Positions 19,531 through 29,104 of a DNA stretch of 64,000 nucleotides are shown here, piece after piece. Made by a program: the position numbers and the translations under genes. Numbering within the stretch: the stretch's first letter is position 1; the number at the start of each line of letters is the position of its first letter. Below the pieces are notes generated by a model. The model worked only from the letters and a program-made list of their open reading frames with translations, did no database searches and was not told the origin of the DNA. Source of the stretch: Leclercia sp. S52 (GTDB lineage: Bacteria; Pseudomonadota; Gammaproteobacteria; Enterobacterales; Enterobacteriaceae); the NCBI RefSeq assembly GCF_039727615.1, contig NZ_CP152474.1, forward strand, positions 496,001 to 560,000. The letters run 5' to 3'.

Positions 19531-20535
19531 TTATTCACCCAGAGTGGCGACCATTACCGCTTTAATGGTATGCATGCGGTTCTCTGCCTGATCAAATACC
19601 ACGCTCGCCGCCGACTCAAATACCTCGTCCGTCACTTCCATCCCGCCGTGCAGATCGAACTCTTTCGCCATCTGCTTGCCCAGCGTGGTCTGGTCGTCGT
19701 GGAACGCCGGCAGACAGTGCAGGAACTTCACGTTCGGGTTACCGGTCAGCGCCATCATCTGGCTGTTCACCTGATAGCCACGCAGCAGCGCAATCCGCTC
19801 TGCCCACTTCTCTTTGGCTTCGCCCATCGACACCCACACGTCGGTATAGATAAAGCCTGCGCCCTTCACGCCCGCCGCCACGTCTTCGGTGAGGGTGATT
19901 TTGCCGCCGTTCTTCACTGCCAGGGCGCTGCACTCCGCCACCAGGCTCGCTTCCGGCCAGCAGGCTTTCGGGGCCACCAGACGCAGATCCAGCCCGGTGA
20001 GCGCCGCCGCTTCCAGCATCGAGTTACCCATGTTGTTACGCGCGTCGCCGGTATAGACCAGCACCATCTCGTTAAAGGCCTTGCCCGGGAGATGCTCCTG
20101 CATGGTGAGCAGGTCCGCCAGCAGCTGGGTCGGGTGGAACTCGTTGGTCAGCCCGTTCCACACCGGTACGCCGGCAAATTCCGCCAGGGTTTCGACCACT
20201 TCCTGACCATGGCCGCGATACTGAATGCCGTCATACATCCGACCCAGCACGCGCGCGGTATCTTTAATTGATTCTTTATGCCCAATCTGGCTGCCGCTCG
20301 GCCCGAGATAAGTCACGCGAGCGCCCTGGTCAAATGCGGCAACTTCGAAAGAGCATCGGGTGCGGGTTGAGTCTTTTTCGAAGATGAGCGCGATGTTTTT
20401 GCCAGTAAGCTTCTGTACTTCAGTCCCTTTTTTCTTATCGGCTTTCAGCTGTGCCGAGAGGGCAAGCAGGGAGGTGAGCTGTGCAGGGGTAAAATCGAGC
20501 AATTTCAGGAAATGTTTTTTATACAGTTCAGACAT
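19531..20535 (-). CDS. argI: Ornithine carbamoyltransferase ArgI
   Basis: Condenses ornithine and carbamoyl phosphate to citrulline in arginine synthesis. The 334 residues contain the carbamoyl-phosphate motif ([13 protein letters not shown]), [13 protein letters not shown] and the ornithine-site HCLPAFHD motif. The start [10 protein letters not shown] is the family start, six codons after an in-frame ATG. Two ARG boxes about 30-65 bp upstream show ArgR repression. It is divergent from rraB. Confidence 0.97.
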   Translation of the reverse strand: MSELYKKHFLKLLDFTPAQLTSLLALSAQLKADKKKGTEVQKLTGKNIALIFEKDSTRTRCSFEVAAFDQGARVTYLGPSGSQIGHKESIKDTARVLGRMYDGIQYRGHGQEVVETLAEFAGVPVWNGLTNEFHPTQLLADLLTMQEHLPGKAFNEMVLVYTGDARNNMGNSMLEAAALTGLDLRLVAPKACWPEASLVAECSALAVKNGGKITLTEDVAAGVKGAGFIYTDVWVSMGEAKEKWAERIALLRGYQVNSQMMALTGNPNVKFLHCLPAFHDDQTTLGKQMAKEFDLHGGMEVTDEVFESAASVVFDQAENRMHTIKAVMVATLGE

Positions 20536-20564
20536 TTTATCCTCACATGGCAAAGGTCACTTAT

Positions 20565-20599
20565 TGAATTAAAATTCACTTTATCTGTATCAATATTCA
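20565..20599. promoter_or_regulatory. Tandem ARG boxes (ArgR operator) of argI
   Basis: Two near-palindromic 14-mers, TGAATTAAAATTCA (20565-20578, a perfect ARG box core) and TGTATCAATATTCA (20586-20599), are spaced 21 bp centre to centre. This is the standard paired operator for an ArgR hexamer. Confidence 0.93.
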
Positions 20600-20699
20600 C
20601 TTGCAACCCCGTTTCACAAATCTTTCTTACAAAGGTGGAGGCAAACACATCCGTGTGTGAAAATAGAAGTATCTGCCGCACTTTAAAGAGGAACGAGCC

Positions 20700-21125
20700 A
20701 TGGCAAACCCAGAACTGCTGGAAGAACAGCGCGAAGAGACGCGACTGATTATTGAAGAACTGCTGGAAGACGGCAGCGATCCGGATGCGCTGTACACCAT
20801 CGAGCACCATTTCTCTGCGGATGATTTCGAAGCGCTGGAAAAGCTGGCGGTAGAAGCGTTCCGTCTGGGTTACGAAGTGACCGAGCCAGAAGAGCTGGAA
20901 GTGGAAGAGGGCGACACCGTCATCTGCTGCGACATCCTGAGCGAAGGCGCGCTGAAAGCCGAGCTGATCGACGCCCAGGTTGAACAGCTGATGGACCTGG
21001 CCGAACGTTTTGAAGTGGAATACGACGGCTGGGGCACCTACTTTGAAGATCCGAACGGCGAAGAGGGTGACGAAGACGACGACGAAGATTTCGTTGATGA
21101 AGACGACGACGGCGTGCGTCACTAA
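20700..21125 (+). CDS. rraB: Ribonuclease E inhibitor RraB
   Basis: Binds the C-terminal half of RNase E and dampens degradosome activity on a subset of mRNAs. The very acidic 141-residue protein matches E. coli RraB ([21 protein letters not shown] ... [13 protein letters not shown] ... DDDGVRH). An AAAGAGGAACG ribosome-binding site lies just before the ATG. It is followed by a GC-rich hairpin and miaE. Confidence 0.97.
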   Translation: MANPELLEEQREETRLIIEELLEDGSDPDALYTIEHHFSADDFEALEKLAVEAFRLGYEVTEPEELEVEEGDTVICCDILSEGALKAELIDAQVEQLMDLAERFEVEYDGWGTYFEDPNGEEGDEDDDEDFVDEDDDGVRH

Positions 21126-21133
21126 GTATTATC

Positions 21134-21153
21134 GCGGCAGCTTCGGCTGCCGC
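21134..21153 (+). terminator. rraB terminator
   Basis: GCGGCAGC-TTCG-GCTGCCGC forms a perfect 8-bp stem with a stable TTCG loop, followed by TTT, nine bases after the rraB stop. The T-run is short, so some readthrough into miaE is likely. Confidence 0.65.
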
Positions 21154-21169
21154 TTTGCAAGGTTTAATA

Positions 21170-21928
21170 ATGGATTACCCGCAGATACTCGCCCCTGTTT
21201 TAAACTTCCTCCAGTGCCCGACCCCGCAAGCGTGGATTGATAAAGCCCGCGACCCGGCTAACCTGCCGCTGCTGCTCACCGACCATATGGTGTGCGAACT
21301 CAAAGCCGCCCAGACCGCGCTGCTGCTAGTGCGAAAATACGTCGCCGATGAGAGCGGTGCCGACGCGCTGCTCGAGTGGCTCAAGCCCTACGAAGCCTTT
21401 ACCTTCCGCGAAGGCCCGGAACCGGATTTTGTCGCCCTGCATAAGCAGATTGGCAAAAGCGTGATGCCGAAGACCGACGACCCCTGGGGCCAGCTGCTTA
21501 TCGACAGCATGGTGCTGCTGATCAAAGAGGAGCTGCACCACTTCTGGCAGGTGCGCGAGGCGATGCTGTCCCGCAACATCCCCTACGTCAAAATCACCGC
21601 CAGCCGCTACGCCAAAGGGATGCTGTCAGCCGTGCGCACCCACGAGCCGCTGACGCTGATCGACAAGCTGATCTGCGGAGCCTATATCGAAGCGCGCTCC
21701 TGCGAACGCTTCGCCGCGCTGGCGCCGTTCCTCGACGAGGATCTGCAGAAGTTTTACCTGTCGCTGCTGCGCTCTGAGGCGCGGCACTATCAGGACTATC
21801 TGACGCTTGCCCAACAGGTCAGCGACAACGATATCTCTCCGCGCATACAGCTTTTTGGCGAAATAGAAGCCACACTGATCTCATCACCGGACAATGCGTT
21901 TCGCTTCCATAGCGGCGTGCCGGTGTAA
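21170..21928 (+). CDS. miaE: tRNA-(ms2io6A37) hydroxylase MiaE
   Basis: Di-iron monooxygenase that hydroxylates the isopentenyl group of ms2i6A37 in tRNA. It is known from Salmonella and absent from E. coli K-12. The 252 residues match Salmonella MiaE closely. Ferritin-like iron ligands are visible in KEELHHF, AYIEARSCERF and RSEARHYQDYL. I start it at MDYPQILAPV (AAGG upstream), not at the earlier ATG within the rraB hairpin region. Its presence helps exclude E. coli as the source. Confidence 0.95.
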   Translation: MDYPQILAPVLNFLQCPTPQAWIDKARDPANLPLLLTDHMVCELKAAQTALLLVRKYVADESGADALLEWLKPYEAFTFREGPEPDFVALHKQIGKSVMPKTDDPWGQLLIDSMVLLIKEELHHFWQVREAMLSRNIPYVKITASRYAKGMLSAVRTHEPLTLIDKLICGAYIEARSCERFAALAPFLDEDLQKFYLSLLRSEARHYQDYLTLAQQVSDNDISPRIQLFGEIEATLISSPDNAFRFHSGVPV

Positions 21929-21962
21929 ACCGGCATAGCTAAAGGATCAAGGATGCGTAACG

Positions 21963-22694
21963 ATGAGAAGAGCGTGGACTCGTATAGCAGTGGTAGCGGT
22001 TATCTCCGCAGCAGTGGCCTTCTGGGTTTATTACGACAAGCAGCGTCAGCAGAACACCCCCGAACATCGACTTGATACCGTCCTTAACGCCATGCCCTCC
22101 TGGCAGGTGCTGAAAGAGCAGGACCCCCGATTTGTGGCACGCATCCGCGAGCAGATCCTCACCATGCAGAAAGCGGGGGAGTCTGAGCAGGAGATCATCG
22201 ACGTGGTCCAGCCGCAGATCCTCGACCTGCAGATGTCGCGACTGCAATATGCCCCCGACGCGAATGCGGTGGCCTGGATGACGATCAACATGGAGCAGAC
22301 CGCCGCCATTCAGAAGGTGAGTGACGATGCCTGTTTCCGCTTTTTATTCCCTGCCGTGAAGGGCGGCGTCAACCCGATGCGGGTGCTGGATAAAGAGATG
22401 ATGCAGCGCCGCCTGCAGGCCGACGCCGACATGATGCGCACGGGCTGGGGTAAAGATCGCCACACCGTTAGTCCGGAAGAACACGCTGCTGCGGTGGAAG
22501 ATGTGCGGCCGATTATGCAGGCCTTGTCCAGCAAGTACGGTAAGGATATACAGCTGCTGGTGATGCCGGAGAACGCAGTGGGTAAAGAGAAGCTCACCTG
22601 TGAGATGGTGCAGGCGATGTGGGGGAAGGTGCTGGCACTGCCGGAGCAGAAGGCGGCGAGGGTGATTCGGATGGCGGTGACCGAGCAGGATTGA
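21963..22694 (+). CDS. Uncharacterised membrane-anchored protein
   Basis: I do not recognise a family. About 243 residues: a single N-terminal membrane segment (IAVVAVISAAVAFWVYY) with a positively charged leader (MRRAWTR) suggests a signal anchor. A mostly helical, charged domain follows, with two cysteines (DACFRF and LTCEMV). It sits between miaE and leuX, 34 bp after miaE, and could be cotranscribed with it. The GC content matches the backbone, so it is probably an old resident rather than island cargo. Confidence 0.75.
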   Translation: MRRAWTRIAVVAVISAAVAFWVYYDKQRQQNTPEHRLDTVLNAMPSWQVLKEQDPRFVARIREQILTMQKAGESEQEIIDVVQPQILDLQMSRLQYAPDANAVAWMTINMEQTAAIQKVSDDACFRFLFPAVKGGVNPMRVLDKEMMQRRLQADADMMRTGWGKDRHTVSPEEHAAAVEDVRPIMQALSSKYGKDIQLLVMPENAVGKEKLTCEMVQAMWGKVLALPEQKAARVIRMAVTEQD

Positions 22695-22742
22695 GGGGAC
22701 GCTGGTTTTTTGGGCACTTAGCGCGGTTTAGCGCGTCGCCGC

Positions 22743-22770
22743 TTGCATGGCGGCGCGCGACAGGTATAAT
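22743..22770 (+). promoter_or_regulatory. leuX promoter
   Basis: TTGCAT (22743-22748) and a perfect TATAAT (22765-22770) with 16 bp between them end 27 bp before the tRNA. A G+C-rich stretch after the -10 resembles a stringent discriminator. Confidence 0.75.
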
Positions 22771-22797
22771 CCACAACGTTTCCGCATCCCCTTCAGT

Positions 22798-22882
22798 GCC
22801 GAAGTGGCGAAATCGGTAGACGCAGTTGATTCAAAATCAACCGTAGAAATACGTGCCGGTTCGAGTCCGGCCTTCGGCACCA
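22798..22882 (+). tRNA. leuX: tRNA-Leu (anticodon CAA)
   Basis: An 85-nt class II tRNA with acceptor pairs GCCGAAG/CTTCGGC and encoded ACCA. The anticodon stem-loop TTGATTCAAAATCAA carries CAA, followed by a long variable arm and the GGTTCGAGTCC T-arm. As far as I can recall it is the same as E. coli leuX. Its 3' end is a classic P4-type integration site, and a broken integrase gene follows. Confidence 0.97.
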
Positions 22883-23045
22883 TTAGTACTTCCAAGACCA
22901 TCCGAGAAAGTCCACCAAACCCTTTAAAATCAATGCTTGCAGCGGTTTTTATGTCCTAAGTTGTCCGAGGTAGTCCGTTGAAATCCGGATGCTAATGGGG
23001 GCATAATTGGGGGCATCTTAACTTCGATTAGAAATGTGCCCCCAA

Positions 23046-23737
23046 ATGAAGCTCAACGCCAGACAGATCGAGACCGCAAAGCCAAAAGACACAACCTACA
23101 AAATGGCCGATGGCGGCGGTTTGTATCTTGAGGTTTCGGCCAAGGGTTCTAAATACTGGCGCATGAAATACCGACGCCCCTCTGACAAAAAAAGGATCGC
23201 CTCGCTTTTGGTGTTTGGCCTACAGTGACGCTCGCGCAGGCAAGAGCAAAGCGAGATGAAGCTAAAAAGCTGTTAGTGCAGGGCATTGACCCAAAAGCCG
23301 AACAGAAAGAAGCTCAGGCTGAGAATTCGGGGGCATATACTTTCGAAACTATCGCTCGTGAATGGCATGACAGTAACAAGCGCTGGAGCGAAGACCATCG
23401 ATCGCGCGTTCTTCGCTATCTTGAGCTTTATATTTTCCCTCATATCGGTTCGTCCGACATTAGCCAGCTTAAAACCAGTTACCTGTTAGCCCCGATTAAA
23501 AAAGTTGATGCCAGTGGTTAGCATGATGTTGCTCAGCGTGTCTCAGCCATAATGCGTTACGCCGTACAGAATGATTACATCGACTCAAATCCAGCCAGTG
23601 ATATGGCCGGTGCGCTATCGACAACCAAAGCGCGGCATTACCCCGCTTTACCCTCCAGTCGGTTCCCAGAGTTTCTTACTCGTCTTGCTGCATATCGTGG
23701 TGACCTGCCCCCAGGATTAGATACAACCTTCAGTTAG
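23046..23737 (+). pseudogene. Truncated P4-type tyrosine integrase of the leuX island
   Basis: The N-terminal region matches P4-like integrases (MKLNARQIETAKP, DGGGLYLEV, then TLAQARAKRDEAKKLL and AIMRYAVQNDYIDSNPA in later frames). Three lesions are visible: a one-base loss near 23190 after RPSDKK, an in-frame TAG at 23519-23521 after KKVDASG, and loss of the C-terminal catalytic half where an IS element begins at 23701. The catalytic Arg/His/Tyr region is absent, so it cannot recombine DNA. It lies 160 bp past leuX, as expected for an element integrated there. Confidence 0.9.
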
Positions 23738-24554
23738 TAATGTCGGTTGGTTTTTCTTCATATTTCCTGTTTCGCCAGTCCGTTGCGAATTCAGCTGGTG
23801 TCTGGTAATCCAGCGATGAATGGGGACGGCACTCGTTATAATCCTGCCGCCAGTCATTAATCGTTTTCCGGGCATGAAGAATATCGATGAACCAGTGTTC
23901 ATTCAGACACTCATCGCGAAAGCGTCCGTTAAAACTCTCAATAAATCCGTTCTGCGTTGGCTTACCTGGCTGGATAAGCCGTAGTTCCACACCATGCTCA
24001 AAGGCCCATTGATCGAGCGCGCGGCAGGTAAATTCCGGGCCCTGATCGGTTCTTATTGTCGCCGGATAGCCCCTAAACAGCGCGATGCTGTCCAGAATAC
24101 GCGTGACCTGAACGCCTGAAATACCGAAAGCAGCGGTGATCGTCAGACACTCCTTCGTGAAATCATCCACACAGGTCAGGCACTTGATCCTCCGACCGTT
24201 GGCCAGTGCGTCTATAACGAAATCCATCGACCATGTCAGGTTCGGCGCATCTGGGCGCAGAAGCGGAAACCGTTCGGTTGCCAGCCCTTTACGGCGTCGT
24301 CTGCGTTTTACGCTCAGTCCATTAAGGTGGTAAATACGGTATACCCGCTTGTGATTGACGTGAAGGCCCTCCCGACGCAGCAGCTGCCAGATGCGGCGGT
24401 AGCTAAAACGCCTGCGCTCCAGTGCCAGCTCAGTGATGCGCCCTGATAAATGCGCATCAGCTGCCGGACGCTGAGCCTCATAGCGGCAGGTCGACAGGGA
24501 CAAACCTGTAAGCCTGCAGGCACGACGTTGCGACAGACCGGTCGCATCACACAT
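23730..24554 (-). CDS. IS3-family transposase OrfB (DDE catalytic part)
   Basis: Integrase-core transposase. The 274 residues shown begin at [13 protein letters not shown], but translation probably enters from OrfA by a -1 frameshift, so the true OrfB is longer upstream. DDE residues are recognisable in [23 protein letters not shown] and [18 protein letters not shown]. The frame is intact, so the element may still be active. Confidence 0.92.
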   Translation of the reverse strand: MCDATGLSQRRACRLTGLSLSTCRYEAQRPAADAHLSGRITELALERRRFSYRRIWQLLRREGLHVNHKRVYRIYHLNGLSVKRRRRRKGLATERFPLLRPDAPNLTWSMDFVIDALANGRRIKCLTCVDDFTKECLTITAAFGISGVQVTRILDSIALFRGYPATIRTDQGPEFTCRALDQWAFEHGVELRLIQPGKPTQNGFIESFNGRFRDECLNEHWFIDILHARKTINDWRQDYNECRPHSSLDYQTPAEFATDWRNRKYEEKPTDITN

Positions 24555-24586
24555 AAACTCAACGGCTTCCCGCTTCTGGCCTGTCG

Positions 24587-24850
24587 TCAGTACTTTCGCC
24601 CCAGAGCCACCTGAAGTGCCTCCTTATCCAGCATGGCTTCGGCAAGTAGCTTCTTGAGGCGGGCGTTCTCCTCTTCAAGAGATTTAAGCCGCTTAACCTC
24701 GGGCTCCTCCATACCGCCATACTTCTTGCGCCAGGTGTAAAAGGTGGCATCTGAAATGGCGTGCTTACGGCAGAGCTCGCGGGCAGAAACTCCGGCTTCC
24801 GCTTCGCGGAGAATACTGATGATCTGTTCGTCGGAAAAACGCTTCTTCAT
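24587..24850 (-). CDS. IS3-family transposase OrfA
   Basis: An 87-residue DNA-binding part with a helix-turn-helix ([25 protein letters not shown]) and a leucine-zipper-like tail ([25 protein letters not shown]). It ends GRKY-stop. The OrfB frame runs on as [15 protein letters not shown] past that stop, with an overlap around GCGAAAGTAC where a -1 slip would make the OrfAB fusion. Confidence 0.92.
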   Translation of the reverse strand: MKKRFSDEQIISILREAEAGVSARELCRKHAISDATFYTWRKKYGGMEEPEVKRLKSLEEENARLKKLLAEAMLDKEALQVALGRKY

Positions 24851-25123
24851 GGGGATGTCCTCATGTGGCTTATGAAGACATTACTAACATCGGGGTGTAT
24901 TAATCAACGGGGAGCAGGTCATACTGATATGGCTTTATTTGAGTATTGTTATGCACCCAAAACTAGAGCGGATATTCTTTCATTAGAACCTCTTTTATTT
25001 ATATAATATTGCATCTGTATGATTAATCTGTTGTGATCGGGAAATGCAAGTATTGTTTGGTGGAGAAAATTGTTCACATGATTTTCTTTATATTGTTCGG
25101 AAATGAAAGTTTATGGAGTTATC

Positions 25124-25837
25124 ATGGAAAATGATGGTTTATGGAGTTTATTAAACACGCCTCTTATTTCTGGCGTGGTTTGTGTAATTCTAGCTACTTT
25201 ACTACAAATTAATAATCAATCATTAAGACCAAATAAAAAATTCTTCAAGGAAATCCCTGGTTATGTAAAGGAGGCTGGAGTAAGTTCTCTTCTTTTTCGT
25301 TTCTTTTATAAAGAAATTCCGCTAGAAAAAATCAAACCTTTATCAGCTAAACAGAAAAAGGTTGCAATTTCTTGCTCTTTTATCATTGCCTTGATAATTG
25401 GAGGGTTTTCGTATTACACAGTAAAGATAGTCATTGAAACACCAAAAGGTTATACTAACCTTAAGTTTATAGACACAAATGAAAAATTCACTCTATCTGA
25501 GCATGATGCCATTAGTTATCCTGATAAATCTCAATGGCGTTTAAACCAAGATGTTTGTCATTCTGATACTTATCAAAATCTAAGCGAGAATTTCAACATT
25601 AGTTATGATTTGCTTTTTATGGTGTGTACAACTGTAGGGCTTGATAAAGAACGCGTAAAAATAAAAGCGCTTGTTGATAAATTTGAAGTAGATCGTGTTT
25701 TTGTTGGTGTGCTATTATTGGTTTTTGGAGTTTATGCGTTGTTTTTTATAATGGCACTATGTGCGCCATTAGTCATCACACCGAAATTGTTAAAATATTG
25801 GCATAATTATCTTGAAAAGAAATATATGTGTTTATAG
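25124..25837 (+). CDS. Unknown inner-membrane protein of the leuX island
   Basis: I do not recognise it. About 237 residues from MENDGLWSLL (GGAG upstream), with a slightly earlier ATG also possible. Hydrophobic stretches near the N terminus (LISGVVCVILATLL), at about 85-105 (VAISCSFIIALIIGGFSYYTV) and near the C terminus (VFVGVLLLVFGVYALFFIMAL) give three membrane segments. The roughly 95-residue loop between the last two is probably external. Very AT-rich compared with the backbone, so recently acquired. It stands alone after the IS element. Confidence 0.7.
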   Translation: MENDGLWSLLNTPLISGVVCVILATLLQINNQSLRPNKKFFKEIPGYVKEAGVSSLLFRFFYKEIPLEKIKPLSAKQKKVAISCSFIIALIIGGFSYYTVKIVIETPKGYTNLKFIDTNEKFTLSEHDAISYPDKSQWRLNQDVCHSDTYQNLSENFNISYDLLFMVCTTVGLDKERVKIKALVDKFEVDRVFVGVLLLVFGVYALFFIMALCAPLVITPKLLKYWHNYLEKKYMCL

Positions 25838-25960
25838 CGATATGAAAATTACGACGGACGGGGAAAGATAATATTAAGATTATCGAGCCGCACTATTTCC
25901 CCATTGTTAAATTGAAGAGAGCTGACGCCACACAAAAAATGTCAGACAGGCACAGCCTCT

Positions 25961-26539
25961 TTACCCCTTCCTCAACACTCCATTAACCCAACGTTCATCC
26001 CTACCCGGACGCTTATCCCGCGTCACCCACATCTCAGCGAGCTCAATCCCCACTACCGTACCCAACAGCGCCCGCAACCCCAGCTCATCCATATCCGTAA
26101 ACCTCCTTCCATCAACCTCCCGCTCCCTATCGCCATACTTAAAAGACACATACCAAACCCCACCCGGTTTAAGCGCATCCGCCAACCACCGCATTACCCC
26201 GGGCAACTCCACCGCCGGAACATGCAATAGCGAAGCACAGCACCAAATCCCGTCAAACTCATCCTTCCAGTCCACATCCGCAAAGGTCTTCACCTGAACC
26301 GGCAACCCGGTATGTTCCCGCGCCAGCTCAACCATCGCAGATGACGCATCAAACGCTTCCACCTGATACCCCATCTCCATAAACGCCTTCGCATCCCGCC
26401 CCGAGCCACACCCCGCATCCAGCACCCGCGCCCCAGGGACAAGATGCTGGGTAAAGGTTTCGTAAAGCGAGGACATATCGACATTCACCGTCCCGTCGAA
26501 GAAGGTCTGCGCATTGTCCTGATAGTATTTAAGCGTCAT
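25961..26539 (-). CDS. Class I SAM-dependent methyltransferase
   Basis: A 192-residue Rossmann-fold methyltransferase with motif I VLDAGCGSGRD at about 39-49, an acidic residue after the second strand (VEAFDASSAM) and the post-motif ALKPGGVWYVSFKYG. It most resembles small-molecule or thiopurine/tellurite-type methyltransferases rather than DNA methylases, since no NPPY/DPPY motif is seen. Its ATG overlaps the stop of the upstream HNH gene (TAATG), so the two are translationally coupled and likely work together. The substrate is unknown. Confidence 0.8.
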   Translation of the reverse strand: MTLKYYQDNAQTFFDGTVNVDMSSLYETFTQHLVPGARVLDAGCGSGRDAKAFMEMGYQVEAFDASSAMVELAREHTGLPVQVKTFADVDWKDEFDGIWCCASLLHVPAVELPGVMRWLADALKPGGVWYVSFKYGDREREVDGRRFTDMDELGLRALLGTVVGIELAEMWVTRDKRPGRDERWVNGVLRKG

Positions 26540-27552
26540 TAGAATGTGGCCTCGCCTTCAGCTTTAGGTTCCCAGGTATGGAACAGCCTCACTTTGGCAG
26601 CGTTCCAGTTATTTTCAAGAAAGTTTTTCCGCGCGGCGGGCTGGTTTCCGGTCTGTTGGACAATGGTTTCATGCAGTGGAAGTTTGCTCTGAATAAAGTA
26701 CTCGTTGCGGGCATTTAACCGTTGCAGCAGTGTGCGTCCAGGCAGGCGCGCAAACTTCCCTTCAGCACCACGATTACAGCATTTACAGGCCAGCACCAGA
26801 TTCCACACGCCATTGATATTGGCGACCCCATCGCGGGCCGCCCAGGGAATAAAGTGGTCAACGTCGGCCAGGTCAGGATCGCCCGGGGTCAGGCTAATGG
26901 GTTTGAAGCAGTAGAAGCAGCGTCCTTTCTGGTAGCCGTTTAAACTGTCGCGACAGCTGGTGATATTCACCCGACGCGCGTTCACATGGCTAAACAACAA
27001 CTGATTGTCTTCGTCGAACTCAACACCAATAACGTTGCGGGACACGCCCATCGCCCAGGCCTGTTCGACCAGGTTCCAGCGTGCAGTGGTTTCAAAAGCC
27101 AGGTTCTGATACTGCTGGCGTTCGCCCAGATGAAAGAAGTTATCCGTCAGGCGGATGCCGTTATGGGTCTTACGCTCATCAATGAAAAAGCGTTTGTCGA
27201 TCTCGCCGCCATTCACATTGTGGAAGGCGTCAATCACGTTGGCAAAGCCTCGCCGTACCGTGGTTTCAATCAGCTGGTTATGGGAGATCTCATCGTTATT
27301 AAACTGCGCGCAGGTATCCAGAAACTGGCTGCGGCTCGAGGTGATCTGCTTCGGAGCGTGTTTCAGGTGTTCGCAAAGATGGCGGCTGAACGGCACGGCG
27401 AGTTCGTCGAGAGTGATGATGTCGCTGCCCGTCTTATCAATCTCATACAGGGCATGGGCCAGTGCGAACTTGTAAGATGCGACGTTCTTTCCAAAAAGAA
27501 TCACCCCACGCCAGTAGTTCTCCAGCGTAGGGTCAGCCTGGTAAAAATCCAT
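26539..27552 (-). CDS. HNH endonuclease domain protein
   Basis: About 337 residues starting at MDFYQADPTL, with AGGA 8 bp upstream; a longer in-frame start lacks this. An N-terminal region of about 210 residues has no family I can name. The C-terminal HNH/zinc nuclease carries CFYCFKPI, DVDHFIPW (the DH of HNH), NGVWNLVLACKCCN and a downstream RLNARNEYF. All four zinc cysteines and the catalytic histidine are present, so it should be active on DNA. It is cotranscribed with the methyltransferase and divergent from the ParB-fold gene. Confidence 0.82.
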   Translation of the reverse strand: MDFYQADPTLENYWRGVILFGKNVASYKFALAHALYEIDKTGSDIITLDELAVPFSRHLCEHLKHAPKQITSSRSQFLDTCAQFNNDEISHNQLIETTVRRGFANVIDAFHNVNGGEIDKRFFIDERKTHNGIRLTDNFFHLGERQQYQNLAFETTARWNLVEQAWAMGVSRNVIGVEFDEDNQLLFSHVNARRVNITSCRDSLNGYQKGRCFYCFKPISLTPGDPDLADVDHFIPWAARDGVANINGVWNLVLACKCCNRGAEGKFARLPGRTLLQRLNARNEYFIQSKLPLHETIVQQTGNQPAARKNFLENNWNAAKVRLFHTWEPKAEGEATF

Positions 27553-27782
27553 CAATGAAATCCTGTTACGGTGGAAGAGGTAGCTAACTACCGAAACCTG
27601 TAACAGGATCACACAATAAATGAATGGTGATGTAAACGGTGAATCTATGTATTTGGTGAATTTGTGAGGTTTTACAGTTGAAGGGCGGACTCCAATGCCT
27701 TAAATCAGGTGACCAAATTTACTCTGCCATTCCCATCACCTATATTTTTAATGCTCTGCAAGCCGCTCACAGGGAAGGGAAA

Positions 27783-28811
27783 ATGACGCAATACTGGTGG
27801 AAAGATTTATTGGATCGGAACAATTGCTGGCAGGGGCTGGAGCTGACGGTCCGGGCTGAGCAGCATCCCGGTCATGCCATGGAGATGCTCAGCGGCCACC
27901 ATGGGCGCATGGCATTGCAGTTTCAGGGCGAGACGCTGTTCTGGGCCACAGTGTTGAAAGATCATTCCGGCGTCTGGCTGGTCTTTAACGCCGACCATCC
28001 CGGTCAGCAGTCGCTATTACCGTCAGTGACCTCGGCAGATGTGGAGTCGGTTAAAGCGCAGGGCGCGCAGGCATGGACAGGCGAATGGTGTCGCTACTTT
28101 GCCCGGCGGCTGATGGATTCGCCAGCGCCAGTGCTGACTGCCGGCCGGTGGCTGTTAAGGCCTATGGCACCGGTAAGTCGCTCCGCGCAACCCTCTGTAC
28201 CCATCGCAGACTGGCGTTTTGATTCCCCCGCCAGCGCCGGAAATATGGGCTGCGACTGGGTACTCTATGGCGAGGACTTCCCTGATTTAGCGGACCCGCA
28301 AAAAGTCAGGCACGTGGACTGGTGGTGGGGCGGTAATTTGCTGTTGGGACGTTACCCGATAAATACCGATGCAGGGCGGCTGAAATGGTGGCGTAAAAAA
28401 TGCCGTGAGGGCACACTGCCGCCGGTGTTGGTCAGGCACATTGCCGGGCTGGCGTCTTTTGTGATCCTTGATGGCCATTATCGTCTGCAGGCGGCCATTG
28501 CAGAAGGGATCCCGCCGCAGTTTTTGGTACTCAGTGAACTGCATGAAAGAGAGTTTCCCTCCGATCCGCAGCATCAGGAGCGTATTGTCCGTGTGCTGGA
28601 GCTACAGCAACGTAAAAACCCCGCATACAACGTTGAGGGGATAAATCAGACGCTGATTAATCTCTATGATACCCGCTATCTCTATGCTTCAACCCGTAGT
28701 CGCGCCCTGCTTGGCGACGGAGAAAACTGGGCGCGGGAGATTGAGGTTTATTTGCATAAACATCAGCTTGGGGAATATCTGGGAAGGATCCTTGAGCGGG
28801 TGGAGGTTTAA
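27783..28811 (+). CDS. ParB/Srx-fold domain protein, function unknown
   Basis: About 342 residues from MTQYWWKDLL, which has a strong AGGGAAGGGA site upstream; a TTG-initiated longer frame is less likely. The N-terminal 200 residues are unfamiliar and rich in Trp. At about residues 230-265 the pattern PPVLVRHIAGLASFVILDGHYRLQAA resembles the ParB/sulfiredoxin core, where (I/L)DGHHR binds nucleotide; here the motif is LDGHYR. No helix-turn-helix is obvious, so plasmid-type partition is unlikely. It stands alone in the leuX island. Confidence 0.65.
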   Translation: MTQYWWKDLLDRNNCWQGLELTVRAEQHPGHAMEMLSGHHGRMALQFQGETLFWATVLKDHSGVWLVFNADHPGQQSLLPSVTSADVESVKAQGAQAWTGEWCRYFARRLMDSPAPVLTAGRWLLRPMAPVSRSAQPSVPIADWRFDSPASAGNMGCDWVLYGEDFPDLADPQKVRHVDWWWGGNLLLGRYPINTDAGRLKWWRKKCREGTLPPVLVRHIAGLASFVILDGHYRLQAAIAEGIPPQFLVLSELHEREFPSDPQHQERIVRVLELQQRKNPAYNVEGINQTLINLYDTRYLYASTRSRALLGDGENWAREIEVYLHKHQLGEYLGRILERVEV

Positions 28812-29104
28812 ATCGAAGATGCGCTGAGGCTAAGAGCGCTGGCTCCGGCTTCAGTCCATCAGCAACCTTTAAAAAATTGAGGTTATGCGTTTTTTAGGAC
28901 TTTCAGGCGTGGGATGACATTCATAAAAATGAAATAATTATTGGCTTTACGCGAGGCGTTAATTCAGTTCGATTTCCACTCACTTTGTTTTATATATGCA
29001 AGATGCGTCATGCTTAATGCCCCCAACTCCGTTTATTAGTAGTTGCCTGACGTAGGCAAAGCCATATCATTCTGCCGAAACAAATCTCAATTCAGGTAAT
29101 AAAG

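Larger units (their letters stand above)
23701..24921 (-). mobile_element. IS3-family insertion sequence, probably IS407 group
   Basis: A 1221-bp element bounded by terminal inverted repeats: left TGACCTGCCCCC, right (reverse strand) TGACCTGCTCCC. It has two overlapping transposase frames in IS3 order. The flanks are GTGG on the left and TACT on the right, so no target duplication is visible. The left end cuts the integrase and the right flank is unrelated DNA, which suggests that adjacent DNA was deleted after insertion. Confidence 0.9.
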
